From Lachnospiraceae bacterium OM04-12BH (GTDB lineage Bacteria > Bacillota > Clostridia > Lachnospirales > Lachnospiraceae), in the NCBI GenBank assembly GCA_003490145.1, contig QULQ01000009.1, forward strand, positions 1-64,000: a stretch of 64,000 nucleotides of DNA. The letters run 5' to 3'. Below are positions 1-7,928 of this stretch, one piece after another. A model generated the notes under the pieces. It ran no database searches and was not told where the DNA came from. It saw nothing but the letters and a program-made list of their open reading frames with translations. Within the stretch, counting starts at the first letter, position 1; each line of letters opens with the position of its first letter. The translations under genes and the position numbers were made by a program.

Positions 1-21
1 TTATCATAGAAGACCTATTAG

Positions 22-261
22 CTAATACTTATTTACAGAAAAACTTTCACAGACTCGATGCGTTGAAGCATTTTGAAGTGATTTAATGAGGATAGGCGTA
101 TCATTAGAAATAGTGGTACGCTTATTTTTGGTTCCTTTTTGCAGATTTGTCCTTTCCCCTGCTTTCCAATATAATGAAACGAATCCTATCATCACCAAAA
201 GTATAGCTCCCATTATCATTAAAAACATTCTCATCTTTCTTAACCATTTCTTATTTTGCAT
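22..261 (-). CDS. Small single-pass membrane protein, unknown function
   Basis: I do not recognise this 79-residue protein. It has a basic N-terminus (residues 1-11), one strongly hydrophobic segment at about residues 12-32, then a Lys/Thr/Ser-rich tail, so it is probably a membrane-anchored small protein with the tail outside. Its start lies inside the last codons of the upstream membrane-protein gene (11-bp overlap), so the two are almost certainly translated from one transcript. It is the last gene of the regulator/membrane-protein/small-protein cassette visible at the left edge of the window. Confidence 0.55.
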   Translation of the reverse strand: MQNKKWLRKMRMFLMIMGAILLVMIGFVSLYWKAGERTNLQKGTKNKRTTISNDTPILIKSLQNASTHRVCESFSVNKY

Positions 262-1105
262 ATTTTAACAGTTGATAATTTAAAAACAATGCTATGATTC
301 CAAGAATAACAAAGGACACCACCATGCCTGTCATCTGCCCTATTGACAGTACAATTCCAAGCCTCGTCTGTACAACTGTCTGAAAAATCACGCACAATCC
401 AACACAGGCAAAAAGTGTCAACAGTATGGAAGCCAATACATAGGAAAAGTGATGTCTTTTTAGCAATCCAACACCTGCAATCAAGCAAGTAGGCAATATG
501 ATTCCCAAATCAATGGCAAAAGTTGGCTCCGTTGTATAAATTTCAATAAAGCCAGTTGGCGCACCTGTCAAGACAGCCGGAACCAAATTTGTAAGCCAGA
601 CAAGAACGGAGCATCCTCCCACTATCAGGAAAATAGCTGTCCCTTTCAGCTTCTTAGTATACAAAATCTCATCAAAACATGCCTCAATCTTTAATGAGGA
701 AACTGTTAAGATAAAAGCAAACAAAGAAGTCGAAAACAGTACCAAATACAGAGGAAATAAGCGATTAAAGCTTACTCCTGTAATCAGGTATATAGAATTG
801 TATAAAATACAGCTTTGCAGTCCCGCCGCCAATAGTTTTGCATATCGCCTTGAAGATAAACAAAGCACAGTTACCAAAAGTATAAGGGATACTACCAGCA
901 TTACAATATCCGTACCTTTGGTGGCTCCCACCTTCAACAGTGAATTGTAGGAATATATCCCATCTCCAAACAGCTCTATCTGTTGACCATATATATTTGT
1001 CACGAAAAAATGCTCTCCCCCATTTGTATAAAACAATCCTATACAAGCTGATAAAAACATGAATACCGCAACTAGAGCAGACAGCACTTTGATTGCTTTT
1101 GTCAT
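251..1105 (-). CDS. Polytopic membrane protein, unknown function
   Basis: A 284-residue protein with about seven or eight hydrophobic segments. The first is at residues 8-27, followed by a polar extracellular-looking stretch at about 30-65, with the other segments spread to the C-terminus. No catalytic or transport signature is recognisable. The ATG overlaps the stop of the TetR-like gene by four bases (ATGA), which indicates translational coupling. Next to a TetR-type regulator the natural guess is a regulated membrane or efflux-accessory protein, but nothing in the sequence proves a substrate. Confidence 0.6.
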   Translation of the reverse strand: MTKAIKVLSALVAVFMFLSACIGLFYTNGGEHFFVTNIYGQQIELFGDGIYSYNSLLKVGATKGTDIVMLVVSLILLVTVLCLSSRRYAKLLAAGLQSCILYNSIYLITGVSFNRLFPLYLVLFSTSLFAFILTVSSLKIEACFDEILYTKKLKGTAIFLIVGGCSVLVWLTNLVPAVLTGAPTGFIEIYTTEPTFAIDLGIILPTCLIAGVGLLKRHHFSYVLASILLTLFACVGLCVIFQTVVQTRLGIVLSIGQMTGMVVSFVILGIIALFLNYQLLKYAK

Positions 1106-1668
1106 TCGTTTTCTTCCTCCTTACGGATTTTTACCCAAAATGCCTCATATGCCATCTGTAGTTGCTGCTCTAACTCCTTCATGTCCAGCCCAAAGCTACT
1201 GGCTATCTGTATGGACGCAATTCCCGAATTATAGATTATCATGTGCAGATGCAGTTTCTTCGCTGACTCAAGACTAATGGATAATTCTTGTGCCAAATGC
1301 TCTGCCACCGACAGGGAACACTCCTGCTGATACAATTCTTCAAGAGAAGAACATATCCGATTGGGACTTTTTTTCAGAAAATAGAATTCATACAAATGAG
1401 GTTCTTCTTTCGCCAGATAAAGATAGGATTTTCCCGTACTTTGAAAAAAATTGTCTTTCTCCAGATGCGCCGCTACATACTCTCTAAAAAAAGCTCTTGT
1501 TCGTTCATATAAATCAGTTTTCAAGCCTTCCATATTGGAACAATAACTATAAATCGGCTGTACAGAACAACCGATTTTTTCTGCAATATTTTTTACAAGA
1601 ACCTTATCTACACCATACTCTCTTGCAATTTCAAAAGCAGCTTCTACTATGTCAATCCTTTTTATATC
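1102..1668 (-). pseudogene. TetR/AcrR-family regulator, 5' end missing
   Basis: The frame encodes a TetR-type N-terminal helix-turn-helix (IVEAAFEIAREYGVDK, then VKNIAEKIGCSVQPIYSY) followed by a helical ligand-binding domain. No usable start precedes the HTH: an in-frame TAA stands at 1669-1671 and the nearest ATG (1531-1533) lies after the HTH. The coding match begins exactly where foreign-looking sequence starts. TetR proteins normally have a few residues before this point, so the first codons seem to have been replaced. A product started at 1533 would lack DNA binding. The gene is tightly coupled to the downstream membrane-protein gene. Confidence 0.6.
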
Positions 1669-1750
1669 TTATGAGTCCACCCCATAGTCCCTCGTCAAAC
1701 TCAGTCATAACCTCTCCCGTATTTTCCAAGGTTGTAATACTCCCCTTAAG
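1652..1750 (-). pseudogene. Possible serine-recombinase C-terminal remnant
   Basis: Read on the minus strand, this stretch encodes GSITTLENTGEVMTEFDEGL and then WGGL before running out of frame into the TetR gene. The TEFDE-x-LW pattern resembles the C-terminal end of large serine recombinases of Lachnospiraceae mobile elements. That assignment is from memory of the family and is not proven here. An in-frame TAG lies just upstream, so it is a relic. Its abrupt end coincides with the truncated TetR start and suggests an old element boundary. Confidence 0.3.
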
Positions 1751-1883
1751 AGCCTACGCTTTATCTGCTCCGTACTTTGAACCTTATAACGATGAGCACG
1801 GTACAGTTTAACGTTTCTTCACCATGTTCATTTTGGGTTCTGTATGAAATTCATTCCCCCCAGTTGGAATTTATAAGTCATCA

Positions 1884-2219
1884 GTGTTAATGATGTCTGT
1901 AATCCAGATAATCAATAAAGCGTTTTACCGCAATCGATGCGGATTTCTTTTCTCTCAAAGCAAGACCGATACTGTGATATGCAGGAACATCAAGTTCCTT
2001 TCTGTTGATAGAGTCAAATTGATGGTGGCATTGGACACATATATATTTAAAGATGGAACGATGAAGGAAAATACAGGGAATGATATTGTCAGAAGATTAA
2101 AAATAACTTTTAGTGACAAGGGGGACATTGGAAGACTTGACACATCGGACAAGAGATGGATTGATGAAGAAATAAGTGTTGTGACGAATGGTCTTTTGGA
2201 GTTTGTGGCTAAAATTTGA
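1884..2219 (+). CDS. Hypothetical protein or gene fragment, 111 aa
   Basis: I do not recognise this reading frame. The first half is irregular. The second half (from about residue 45) is well behaved, with a charged amphipathic composition ending in a hydrophobic helix-like tail. No convincing ribosome binding site precedes the ATG at 1884. It sits among recombinase-like and phage-like relics, so it may be the 3' part of a larger gene. A hairpin follows about 20 bases after the stop. Confidence 0.3.
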   Translation: MLMMSVIQIINKAFYRNRCGFLFSQSKTDTVICRNIKFLSVDRVKLMVALDTYIFKDGTMKENTGNDIVRRLKITFSDKGDIGRLDTSDKRWIDEEISVVTNGLLEFVAKI

Positions 2220-2237
2220 TAAATTGGAGCAATTGGG

Positions 2238-2280
2238 TAAACCTCGGTAGAAATTATACTTTTATCGAGGTTTATCTTAA
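2238..2280 (+). terminator. Weak terminator-like hairpin
   Basis: A perfect 9-bp inverted repeat, TAAACCTCG at 2238-2246 and CGAGGTTTA at 2266-2274, has a 19-base loop and a short T-containing tail. It lies just after the hypothetical frame ending at 2219. From 2281 to 2554 I see no intact gene, only a short frame with no recognisable product. Confidence 0.35.
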
Positions 2281-2554
2281 ATATTTACGTTGAAACAATG
2301 TTGGAAGCGGAAGTTATCCCTGATTCTAAAATATGAACCGGCTTTAAAACGAAAATGGAATCTAAACGAGTGGATTAGGAATATTCAGGCAGAGAGTCTA
2401 AGGAAAGACATAGCTTGCAAAAGATATCGGCGATATTTTATTTGCATGATGAATATGAAAAATGTTCCTGTATGACAAAATCAAATTGACTAAGTCTGAT
2501 TGGCAATATATAATATGGACAAAACGAAAATGACATGAACGGAGGGACAAAGAA

Positions 2555-2833
2555 GTGGAGAAGGTTATAACACTTGAGGAAGCATTAAAAAGAATTGAAG
2601 AATTAGAAAATGAAAACGCTAAGCTGCGTGAAGAAGTGGAATATTATAAAAATCGTAAATTAAGCGGAAGGCAGAAGCACAATGCAAAATGGATGGCTAT
2701 TTACAATGATTTTGTTGCCGGTTATGAAAATGGAATGACTATGGTAGAGATTGCAAAGCGCAATAATGTCAGTGAGAGAACGATTTACAGGTATAAAGCG
2801 TATTATGACAAAATCACCAAAACAGAACACTAG
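2555..2833 (+). CDS. Small coiled-coil helix-turn-helix protein
   Basis: A 92-residue protein starting at GTG behind a ggaggg ribosome site. Residues 5-33 form a charged heptad-like coiled coil (EEALKRIEELENENAKLREE). Residues 60-85 form a resolvase-type HTH (MTMVEIAKRNNVSERTIYRY). This layout suits a small dimeric DNA-binding protein such as a regulator or transposition accessory. The leader sequence before its start (atgaacggagg) is repeated before the next gene at 2888, so the two may have been assembled or regulated together. Its function is unknown. Confidence 0.6.
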   Translation: MEKVITLEEALKRIEELENENAKLREEVEYYKNRKLSGRQKHNAKWMAIYNDFVAGYENGMTMVEIAKRNNVSERTIYRYKAYYDKITKTEH

Positions 2834-2903
2834 ACCATTTTACTGGCATCAGCAAAATGGTCAGATATGATGCTTTCGGACAAAAAATGAACGGAGGAGT
2901 TTT

Positions 2904-3869
2904 ATGGAAGAAGATAAAAAGAAGGAAATTGATGTTACAGTAATAGAAGTAACCGAAGAATACTTAAAAGAAAAACTCTATGAAATTAGAGGTAAAAGGG
3001 TATTGTTGGATGCTGATTTAGCAGAGATATATGGCTATGATACAAAGGGATTTAATAGACAGGTAAAAAATAATATTGAGAAATTTGATGAAGATTTTAT
3101 GTTTGAACTGACGGATGAGGAATTAGAAGATTTGCGGTACAAAAATTGTACCGCAAATATAAGTTCAAAAAGCCGCTATAATCCTCATGTATTTACAGAG
3201 CAAGGACTATATATGCTGATGACCGTTTTAAAAGGGCCATTGGCTGTTAAACAGAGTAAGGCATTAATAAGAACCTTTAAGAAGATGAAAGATTACATAT
3301 TAGAAAATCGTGATTTAATCGGTCAGAGAGAATTACTGCAGTTAAGTATGGAGACTGCAAATAACAGAATTGAAATCAGCAAAATCAATTCTGATATGAT
3401 ATCTCTTGAAAAGCAGATTTCTGATGTTGCAGAAGGCTTGAAGGATGTAGTGACGAAATCTGAACTTGCGGATATGATGAACAGTTTTATTTCAGATGAT
3501 GATGAAAAATGGCTTATGTTTAATGCAAAATTTAGTAGTGCGGATGAGGTTTACGAGTCTGTTTACAGGCAGGCAAAGTCATCAATATATGTGGTTGATA
3601 ATTACATTGGTTTAAGAACGCTGGTACATCTTAAGAATTCTCCGACAGGAGTAAATATTATTTTATTCAGTGACAATGTTGGAAATAATAAACTTCACAA
3701 CATAGAATATACGGATTTCTGTAAGGAATATCCAACTGTAAAACTGTCAATGAAGAAGACTGGTGGCATATTCCATGATCGGTTTATCGTATTGGATTAT
3801 GGAACAGCCAAATACAACTCTGTTGTTGCAGGATTATTGAAAAATTCGCCATTAGTATTACCGAAATAG
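2904..3869 (+). CDS. ORF6N-domain (phage antirepressor-like) protein with PLD-like tail
   Basis: Residues 12-125 match the ORF6N/KilA-N DNA-binding fold of phage antirepressors (IRGKRVLLDADLAEIYGY, then RYNPHVFTEQGLYMLMTVLK). A helical linker follows, and a C-terminal domain from about residue 205 contains HDRFIVLD, similar to the degenerate phospholipase-D-like half-motif seen in related proteins. After that motif the protein ends quickly (GLLKNSPLVLPK). Relatives usually have a longer stretch there, so an in-frame deletion is likely. Such proteins are typical of prophages and integrative elements. The ATG has a good site (ggaggag). Confidence 0.7.
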   Translation: MEEDKKKEIDVTVIEVTEEYLKEKLYEIRGKRVLLDADLAEIYGYDTKGFNRQVKNNIEKFDEDFMFELTDEELEDLRYKNCTANISSKSRYNPHVFTEQGLYMLMTVLKGPLAVKQSKALIRTFKKMKDYILENRDLIGQRELLQLSMETANNRIEISKINSDMISLEKQISDVAEGLKDVVTKSELADMMNSFISDDDEKWLMFNAKFSSADEVYESVYRQAKSSIYVVDNYIGLRTLVHLKNSPTGVNIILFSDNVGNNKLHNIEYTDFCKEYPTVKLSMKKTGGIFHDRFIVLDYGTAKYNSVVAGLLKNSPLVLPK

Positions 3870-4070
3870 GAGTGTGAGATTATTGAACAGTCTCAAATTG
3901 ATGATGTGCTTGCAAAATTGATTATGGCAATGCCTAGGGAAGGAAAATTCAAGGATGCCATTCAAGACAGAATCGGGGCAACAGTTGATACTTCTGATCT
4001 GGAAAAGCAATTATCTGTATTAAACGCAAATAATGCTATAGAGCCTTCGAACATTGGGAATAAAACCTGA
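3870..4070 (+). pseudogene. Recombinase-like fragment
   Basis: Directly after the ORF6N stop, in the same frame and without a start codon, the sequence encodes a charged helical stretch including MAMPREGKFKDAIQDRIG and DTSDLEKQLSVL. It resembles the coiled-coil part of large serine recombinases, but this is inference from pattern only. It ends inside a terminator hairpin. I read it as a leftover of an excised or decayed integrative element. Confidence 0.35.
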
Positions 4071-4087
4071 TGTTCGGAGGCTTTTTG
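4041..4087 (+). terminator. Rho-independent terminator
   Basis: Inverted repeat AGCCTTCGAACAT (4042-4054) and ATGTTCGGAGGCT (4070-4082), 13 bp with one G-U pair, followed by TTTTTG. It ends the ORF6N/remnant region and separates it from the WYL-GyrI regulator. Confidence 0.65.
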
Positions 4088-4215
4088 TTCATGACAATAG
4101 AATGTTTGCGGAGTGTGCATTCTATTGTATACAGAAAAATTTTTCGCGGATATAATAAACATGACATATAGTTGTCGTGTTGTGTTAGATATGATATGTA
4201 TGGAGAGTGGAAATT

Positions 4216-5817
4216 ATGAAGATAGATAGGCTTATTGGGATATTGTCAATCTTACTGCAGGAAGAAAAGACAACGGCTCCTGAACTGGCGGAAAAATTTG
4301 AGGTATCTCGAAGGACAATAAATCGGGATATTGAAGACCTTTGCAAAGCTGGCATTCCAATAAGGACGGCACAGGGGACCGGTGGCGGTATTAGTATTAT
4401 GGACGGATATCGTATGGATAGGACAATTCTGACATCCAAAGATATGCAGATGATCCTTGCGGGGCTGAGGAGCCTTGATAGTGTGAGTGGGAACCGATAC
4501 TACGGTCAGCTGATGGAGAAAATCCAGACCGGATCATCAGAGTTCATCAGTGGAAGAGACTCTATGCTGATTGACTTATCTTCATGGTATAAAGGCTCTC
4601 TTACTCCGAAGATCGAGGTAATCCAAAATGCAATAGAAAGCAGGCATATCATACAGTTTAAGTATTATGCTCCATCCGGAGACAGCAACCGAAGGGTAGA
4701 ACCATATTATCTGGTTTTTCAGTGGTCAAGCTGGTATGTATGGGGCTGGTGTTTAGAACGTGAAGATTACAGATTGTTTAAGTTGAACCGTATGGATTGT
4801 GTTACAGAAGCAGAGCAGTTTTTTACGTGCAGAAATGTACCAATGCCGGATTTATCAAATGAGAAGATATTATCGGGCGGGATAAAGGTAAAAGTCCTTT
4901 TCGCACAGGATGTGAAGTGGCGGTTGGTTGAAGAATTTGGACCGCATTGCTTTACCGGGACGGATGATGGAAGGCTGCTTTTTTCGGCGGATTATACAGA
5001 TATGGAAAACCTTGTGACATGGCTCATGACATTTGGAGCAAAGGCAGAGGTGCTGGAGCCGAAAGAAGTACGGGACATTATTCGCAGGAATGCGGAAGAA
5101 ACATTAAAAACCTATGGAGGAGTAAGGAGTATGGCATTTGATTATAAAAAAGAATATAAAGAGTTTTATATGCCGAAGGGAACACCGTCTATTGTCAGAG
5201 TCCCGAAAATGAATTATATAGCGGTGAGAGGAAGCGGCAATCCAAATGATGCAGATGGAGAATATAAGCAGGCTATTGGACTTCTGTACGGAATTGCATT
5301 TACAATAAAAATGAGTAAAAAGGAAGACCATCAGATTGGCGGATATTTCGATTATGTGGTGCCACCATTAGAGGGATTCTGGTGGCAAGGTGAGCGGCGT
5401 CCGGGGGACACCATGCTGCGAACCGACCGAGCCGGCAGGCGAGACGGCGTGTCAGGAATCGATTATGCGCGCAAGGAAGATTTCAAGTGGATTTCTGTTA
5501 TTCGCTTGCCTGATTTTGTTAGCAGGGAAGATTTTGACTGGGCAGTGAGAAAAGCTACCGAGAAAAAGAATCAGGATTTCTCCAAGGTTGAGTTCTTTTC
5601 CTATGATGAAGGTCTGTGTGTACAGTGTATGCATATCGGATCGTATGACGATGAGCCTGCTACAGTAGATGCGATGCACAGATTTATGGAAGAACAAGGA
5701 TATGCACTGGATATTACTGATCAGAGAATGCACCACGAAATTTATTTGAGTGATGCACGGAGGGTGGCACCTGAGAAATTGAAGACTGTGGTCAGGCATC
5801 CGATAAGGAGGGCTTAA
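4216..5817 (+). CDS. YafY-type WYL-domain regulator fused to a GyrI-like domain
   Basis: This 533-residue protein joins two modules that are more often separate neighbouring genes. Residues 1-60 are a DeoR/HTH_11 winged helix (TAPELAEKFEVSRRTINRDI). Residues 130-300 are a WYL ligand-sensing domain (IQFKYYAPSG, VEPYYLVFQWSSWYVWGWC). Residues 306-533 are a GyrI-like small-molecule-binding domain. The join contains ggaggagtaaggagtATG (5116-5133), an intact ribosome site and start for a free GyrI protein. This suggests the fusion arose from two overlapping genes and that both forms may be made. A GC-rich insert interrupts the GyrI part near residues 391-413. I chose ATG 4216 (GGAG ten bases upstream) over GTG 4207. 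Confidence 0.8.
   Translation: MKIDRLIGILSILLQEEKTTAPELAEKFEVSRRTINRDIEDLCKAGIPIRTAQGTGGGISIMDGYRMDRTILTSKDMQMILAGLRSLDSVSGNRYYGQLMEKIQTGSSEFISGRDSMLIDLSSWYKGSLTPKIEVIQNAIESRHIIQFKYYAPSGDSNRRVEPYYLVFQWSSWYVWGWCLEREDYRLFKLNRMDCVTEAEQFFTCRNVPMPDLSNEKILSGGIKVKVLFAQDVKWRLVEEFGPHCFTGTDDGRLLFSADYTDMENLVTWLMTFGAKAEVLEPKEVRDIIRRNAEETLKTYGGVRSMAFDYKKEYKEFYMPKGTPSIVRVPKMNYIAVRGSGNPNDADGEYKQAIGLLYGIAFTIKMSKKEDHQIGGYFDYVVPPLEGFWWQGERRPGDTMLRTDRAGRRDGVSGIDYARKEDFKWISVIRLPDFVSREDFDWAVRKATEKKNQDFSKVEFFSYDEGLCVQCMHIGSYDDEPATVDAMHRFMEEQGYALDITDQRMHHEIYLSDARRVAPEKLKTVVRHPIRRA
5390..5455 (+). other. GC-rich in-frame insert in the GyrI domain
   Basis: About 65 bases here are roughly 72% GC (47 of 65 counted), whereas the flanking gene is AT-rich. 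They encode an Arg/Gly/Asp-rich segment (GERRPGDTMLRTDRAGRRDG) between FWWQ and GIDYARKEDF. These two motifs are nearly adjacent in the GyrI-like proteins I know, so this looks like an insertion that kept the frame. Short complementary arms are present (GACAC with GTGTC, CTGC with GCAG). Its origin is unknown. Confidence 0.5.
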
Positions 5818-5821
5818 AGGT

Positions 5822-6568
5822 ATGGAATATATTAGAGTTACGAAAGAAAATCTTGAAAAGGAGCACATTTGCTGTGCCATTTCCAACAATAAAGATATTC
5901 AGGTATCATCAAAGAAGGCATGGCTTGCGGATAGATTTGATGAAGGTCTTGTGTTTCTTAAGAGCGTAGAACGAGGCAAGTGCTTTATTGAGTACATACC
6001 TGCGGAGTGTGCATGGAATCCAATCGAAGCACCTGGTTATATGTATATTAATTGTTTGTGGGTGTCCGGATCTTTCAAAGGTCATGGATATTCAAGTGAC
6101 TTACTTTCCGAGTGTATTGAGGACAGCAAAGAAAAGGGGAAGGAAGGCCTATGTATTCTTGCGGCAGCAAGGAAAAAGCCATTTCTGGCCGATCCGAAGT
6201 TTCTAAAATATAAAGGATTTGAAGCCTGTGATGAGGCTGATAATGGAATCCAGCTATGGTATCTGCCATTTGAAGAGAAAACTGAGCCACCGGTGTTCAA
6301 GGAATGTGCAAAACACCCTCATATAAATGAACGTGGCTATGTTCTTTATTATACAAACCAATGTCCTTTCAATGCAAAGTATGTACCAATCTTGGAAGAA
6401 ACCGCTCAGAAGAATGGCATTCCATTCAAGGCTGTGAAGATCGAAAGTAGGAAGGATGCTCAGAATGTACCAACACCGATCACGACTTATGCGCTATTTT
6501 GCGATGGGGAGTATGTTACGAATGAGCAGATGAATGATAAGAAATTTTTAAAGCTGGTGAGCAGATAG
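5822..6568 (+). CDS. GNAT acetyltransferase with YoaP-like C-terminal domain
   Basis: A 248-residue protein like Bacillus YoaP. Residues 1-150 are a GNAT fold with the acetyl-CoA loop region (WVSGSFKGHGYSSDLLSECI). Residues 160-248 are the YoaP-type thioredoxin-like extension (YTNQCPFNAKYVPILEE, VPTPITTYALFCDGEYVTN). The substrate is unknown. It begins four bases after the WYL-GyrI stop and is most likely co-transcribed with it. Regulators of this class often sit beside an acetyltransferase they may control. Confidence 0.8.
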   Translation: MEYIRVTKENLEKEHICCAISNNKDIQVSSKKAWLADRFDEGLVFLKSVERGKCFIEYIPAECAWNPIEAPGYMYINCLWVSGSFKGHGYSSDLLSECIEDSKEKGKEGLCILAAARKKPFLADPKFLKYKGFEACDEADNGIQLWYLPFEEKTEPPVFKECAKHPHINERGYVLYYTNQCPFNAKYVPILEETAQKNGIPFKAVKIESRKDAQNVPTPITTYALFCDGEYVTNEQMNDKKFLKLVSR

Positions 6569-6717
6569 GAGAAAACAACATGGCATCATGGCAGCTACGA
6601 TGAATGATGGCAGAGCGGAACAGTTGGAACAGGAAATTGTGGGTATGAAGCTGGGAATCATAGGATTGTGACGTATTATAGTGGGCTATGGCATAATAAG
6701 AAATGGGAGAAACTGTT

Positions 6718-6921
6718 ATGGGATTGTTATATGCAATATTTTCAATTTTTATCACGCTATTTTTCCCCAAGCAAATCACGGATGTGATTTGTTATGGAAG
6801 ACATCGTGATAGGGAAAATATAAAGAGTAAAAAAATATATTGTCTTATATATGTTTTTTGGACATTATTTTTTGCTTTGTTTTGTCTTATGATGGGTTCG
6901 GCATCAGGAGTAAATAAATGA
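6718..6921 (+). CDS. Small two-helix membrane protein
   Basis: About 67 residues with hydrophobic segments near residues 2-20 and 42-62 separated by a basic loop (CYGRHRDRENIKSKK). I choose the ATG at 6718 because GGGAGA lies ten bases upstream; an in-frame ATG also exists at 6703. I do not recognise a family. It overlaps the next broken frame, and the whole 6.6-7.4 kb stretch looks eroded. Confidence 0.4.
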   Translation: MGLLYAIFSIFITLFFPKQITDVICYGRHRDRENIKSKKIYCLIYVFWTLFFALFCLMMGSASGVNK

Positions 6922-7183
6922 TTATAAACATGAAGGTAATTTCACTCTTGTATACTATATCAGAAAAAATGAAGACAATTTAGATGATTTAATTAAACAA
7001 ATTGTTCAAGAAAATAATTCTATATACAAAAGATATCAGCTCAGTGAAATTGACGTGGTATATGAAACGAAAGGTATTTATTACATATGTGAAAAGGGGG
7101 AGGTGATTGCAAAGGTGGTAGTAGAAAACGATGGATTGTTAAAAAAAGTAAGTTATCGATGGAGTAGAGAAAAATTAGAATAA
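6914..7183 (+). pseudogene. Start-less frame of 89 codons, unknown
   Basis: An open frame without ATG, GTG or TTG at a sensible position follows a stop at 6911. It encodes a plausible soluble segment (FTLVYYIRKNEDNLDDLIKQ, then GEVIAKVVVENDGLLKKVSY). The even amino-acid composition suggests it was once coding. It may be the remainder of a gene that lost its 5' end. Confidence 0.35.
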
Positions 7184-7184
7184 A

Positions 7185-7364
7185 ATCATCGTAGCAATTT
7201 GTTTCGTTGTATCTCAGTCGCTATCAGTTTATGCGGTCACAAATTCTACACTTACATCACAACAGCTTAATCTGCTATTTCTCTTGTTATTTGTACAACT
7301 GGTGTATGTTGTAATCAGATGGTATGTGAAAGGCTGGCGGGAAACAAGGGAATATTATCGTTAA
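7185..7364 (+). pseudogene. Membrane-protein C-terminal fragment
   Basis: A start-less frame encodes a hydrophobic segment, a short polar turn (NSTLTSQQ) and a second hydrophobic segment ending in a basic tail (WYVKGWRETREYYR). It looks like the last two helices of a membrane protein. It follows another start-less fragment and precedes the Fur-type promoter, so it marks an old junction left of the zinc cluster. Confidence 0.35.
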
Positions 7365-7390
7365 AAGTGATACAAAACTCAGATTTAATA

Positions 7391-7454
7391 TGAAAATGAT
7401 TTCCAAATTATATTGACAAATTTTAATTCTGTGATAAAATGAAAACTGTTTTCA
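7391..7454 (+). promoter_or_regulatory. Promoter with two Fur-family operators
   Basis: TTGACA (7413-7418) and TAAAAT (7435-7440) are 16 bases apart. Two 7-1-7 palindromes flank and overlap them. TGAAAATGATTTCCA (7391-7405, one mismatch between arms) lies upstream of the -35, and TGAAAACTGTTTTCA (7440-7454, perfect) covers the start region. This is the classic layout of a self-repressed Fur/Zur/PerR-type gene, here driving the metal-uptake cluster. Confidence 0.75.
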
Positions 7455-7474
7455 AATTGAAGGAGGTGATTGAT

Positions 7475-7897
7475 TTGGCTAAAGCACCTTATAAGACAAA
7501 GCAAATGACCGAATTACTTACCTTTTTGAAATCAGTTCAAGGCAACCATGTTACGGTAAGTGACATCTGTGACTATTTTCAGACGAAAGGAATAGCAGTT
7601 GGAACAACGACAATTTATCGTCATTTAGAGAAAATGGTTAGGGAAGGTATGGTTGCTAAATATGTTGTAGATGGAACCAGCAGTGCCTGCTTTGAATATA
7701 TAGGCGGTCACGAAAGAGAAACTCAGGCAGTATGTTATCATTGCAAATGTGAAAAGTGTGGAAAATTGATTCACTTGCAGTGCAATGAAGTAGAAAGTCT
7801 GAAGCAACATATGATGGAACATCATGGTTTTGAGATGGATTCGCTGCGTACAGTATTTTATGGAATATGCAGTGAATGCAAAGAAACACAGAATTAG
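7475..7897 (+). CDS. Fur-family metalloregulator, probably Zur-like
   Basis: A 140-residue Fur-family repressor with an N-terminal winged helix (VSDICDYFQTKGIAVGTTTI) and a C-terminal dimerisation domain. That domain has metal ligands HYxC-type HCKCEKCGKLIHLQC, HHGFEMD and a final CSEC, giving the two CxxC pairs of the structural zinc site. The neighbours znuA, znuC and znuB argue for zinc sensing, but iron or manganese cannot be excluded. I use TTG at 7475 because aggagg lies eight bases upstream; an ATG at 7439 would overlap the promoter and operator. Confidence 0.85.
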   Translation: MAKAPYKTKQMTELLTFLKSVQGNHVTVSDICDYFQTKGIAVGTTTIYRHLEKMVREGMVAKYVVDGTSSACFEYIGGHERETQAVCYHCKCEKCGKLIHLQCNEVESLKQHMMEHHGFEMDSLRTVFYGICSECKETQN

Positions 7898-7928
7898 AAA
7901 CACAGTATGTGTGGGAAAGGAGAAACAA

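Noticed and set aside
2290..2475. Short plus-strand frame of 61 codons.
   Set aside because: It has no ribosome site, no recognisable product and an unbalanced basic composition. It is probably chance or debris.
7439..7474. ATG at 7439 as start of the Fur-family regulator.
   Set aside because: It lies in the -10 box and operator. TTG at 7475 has a full ribosome site.
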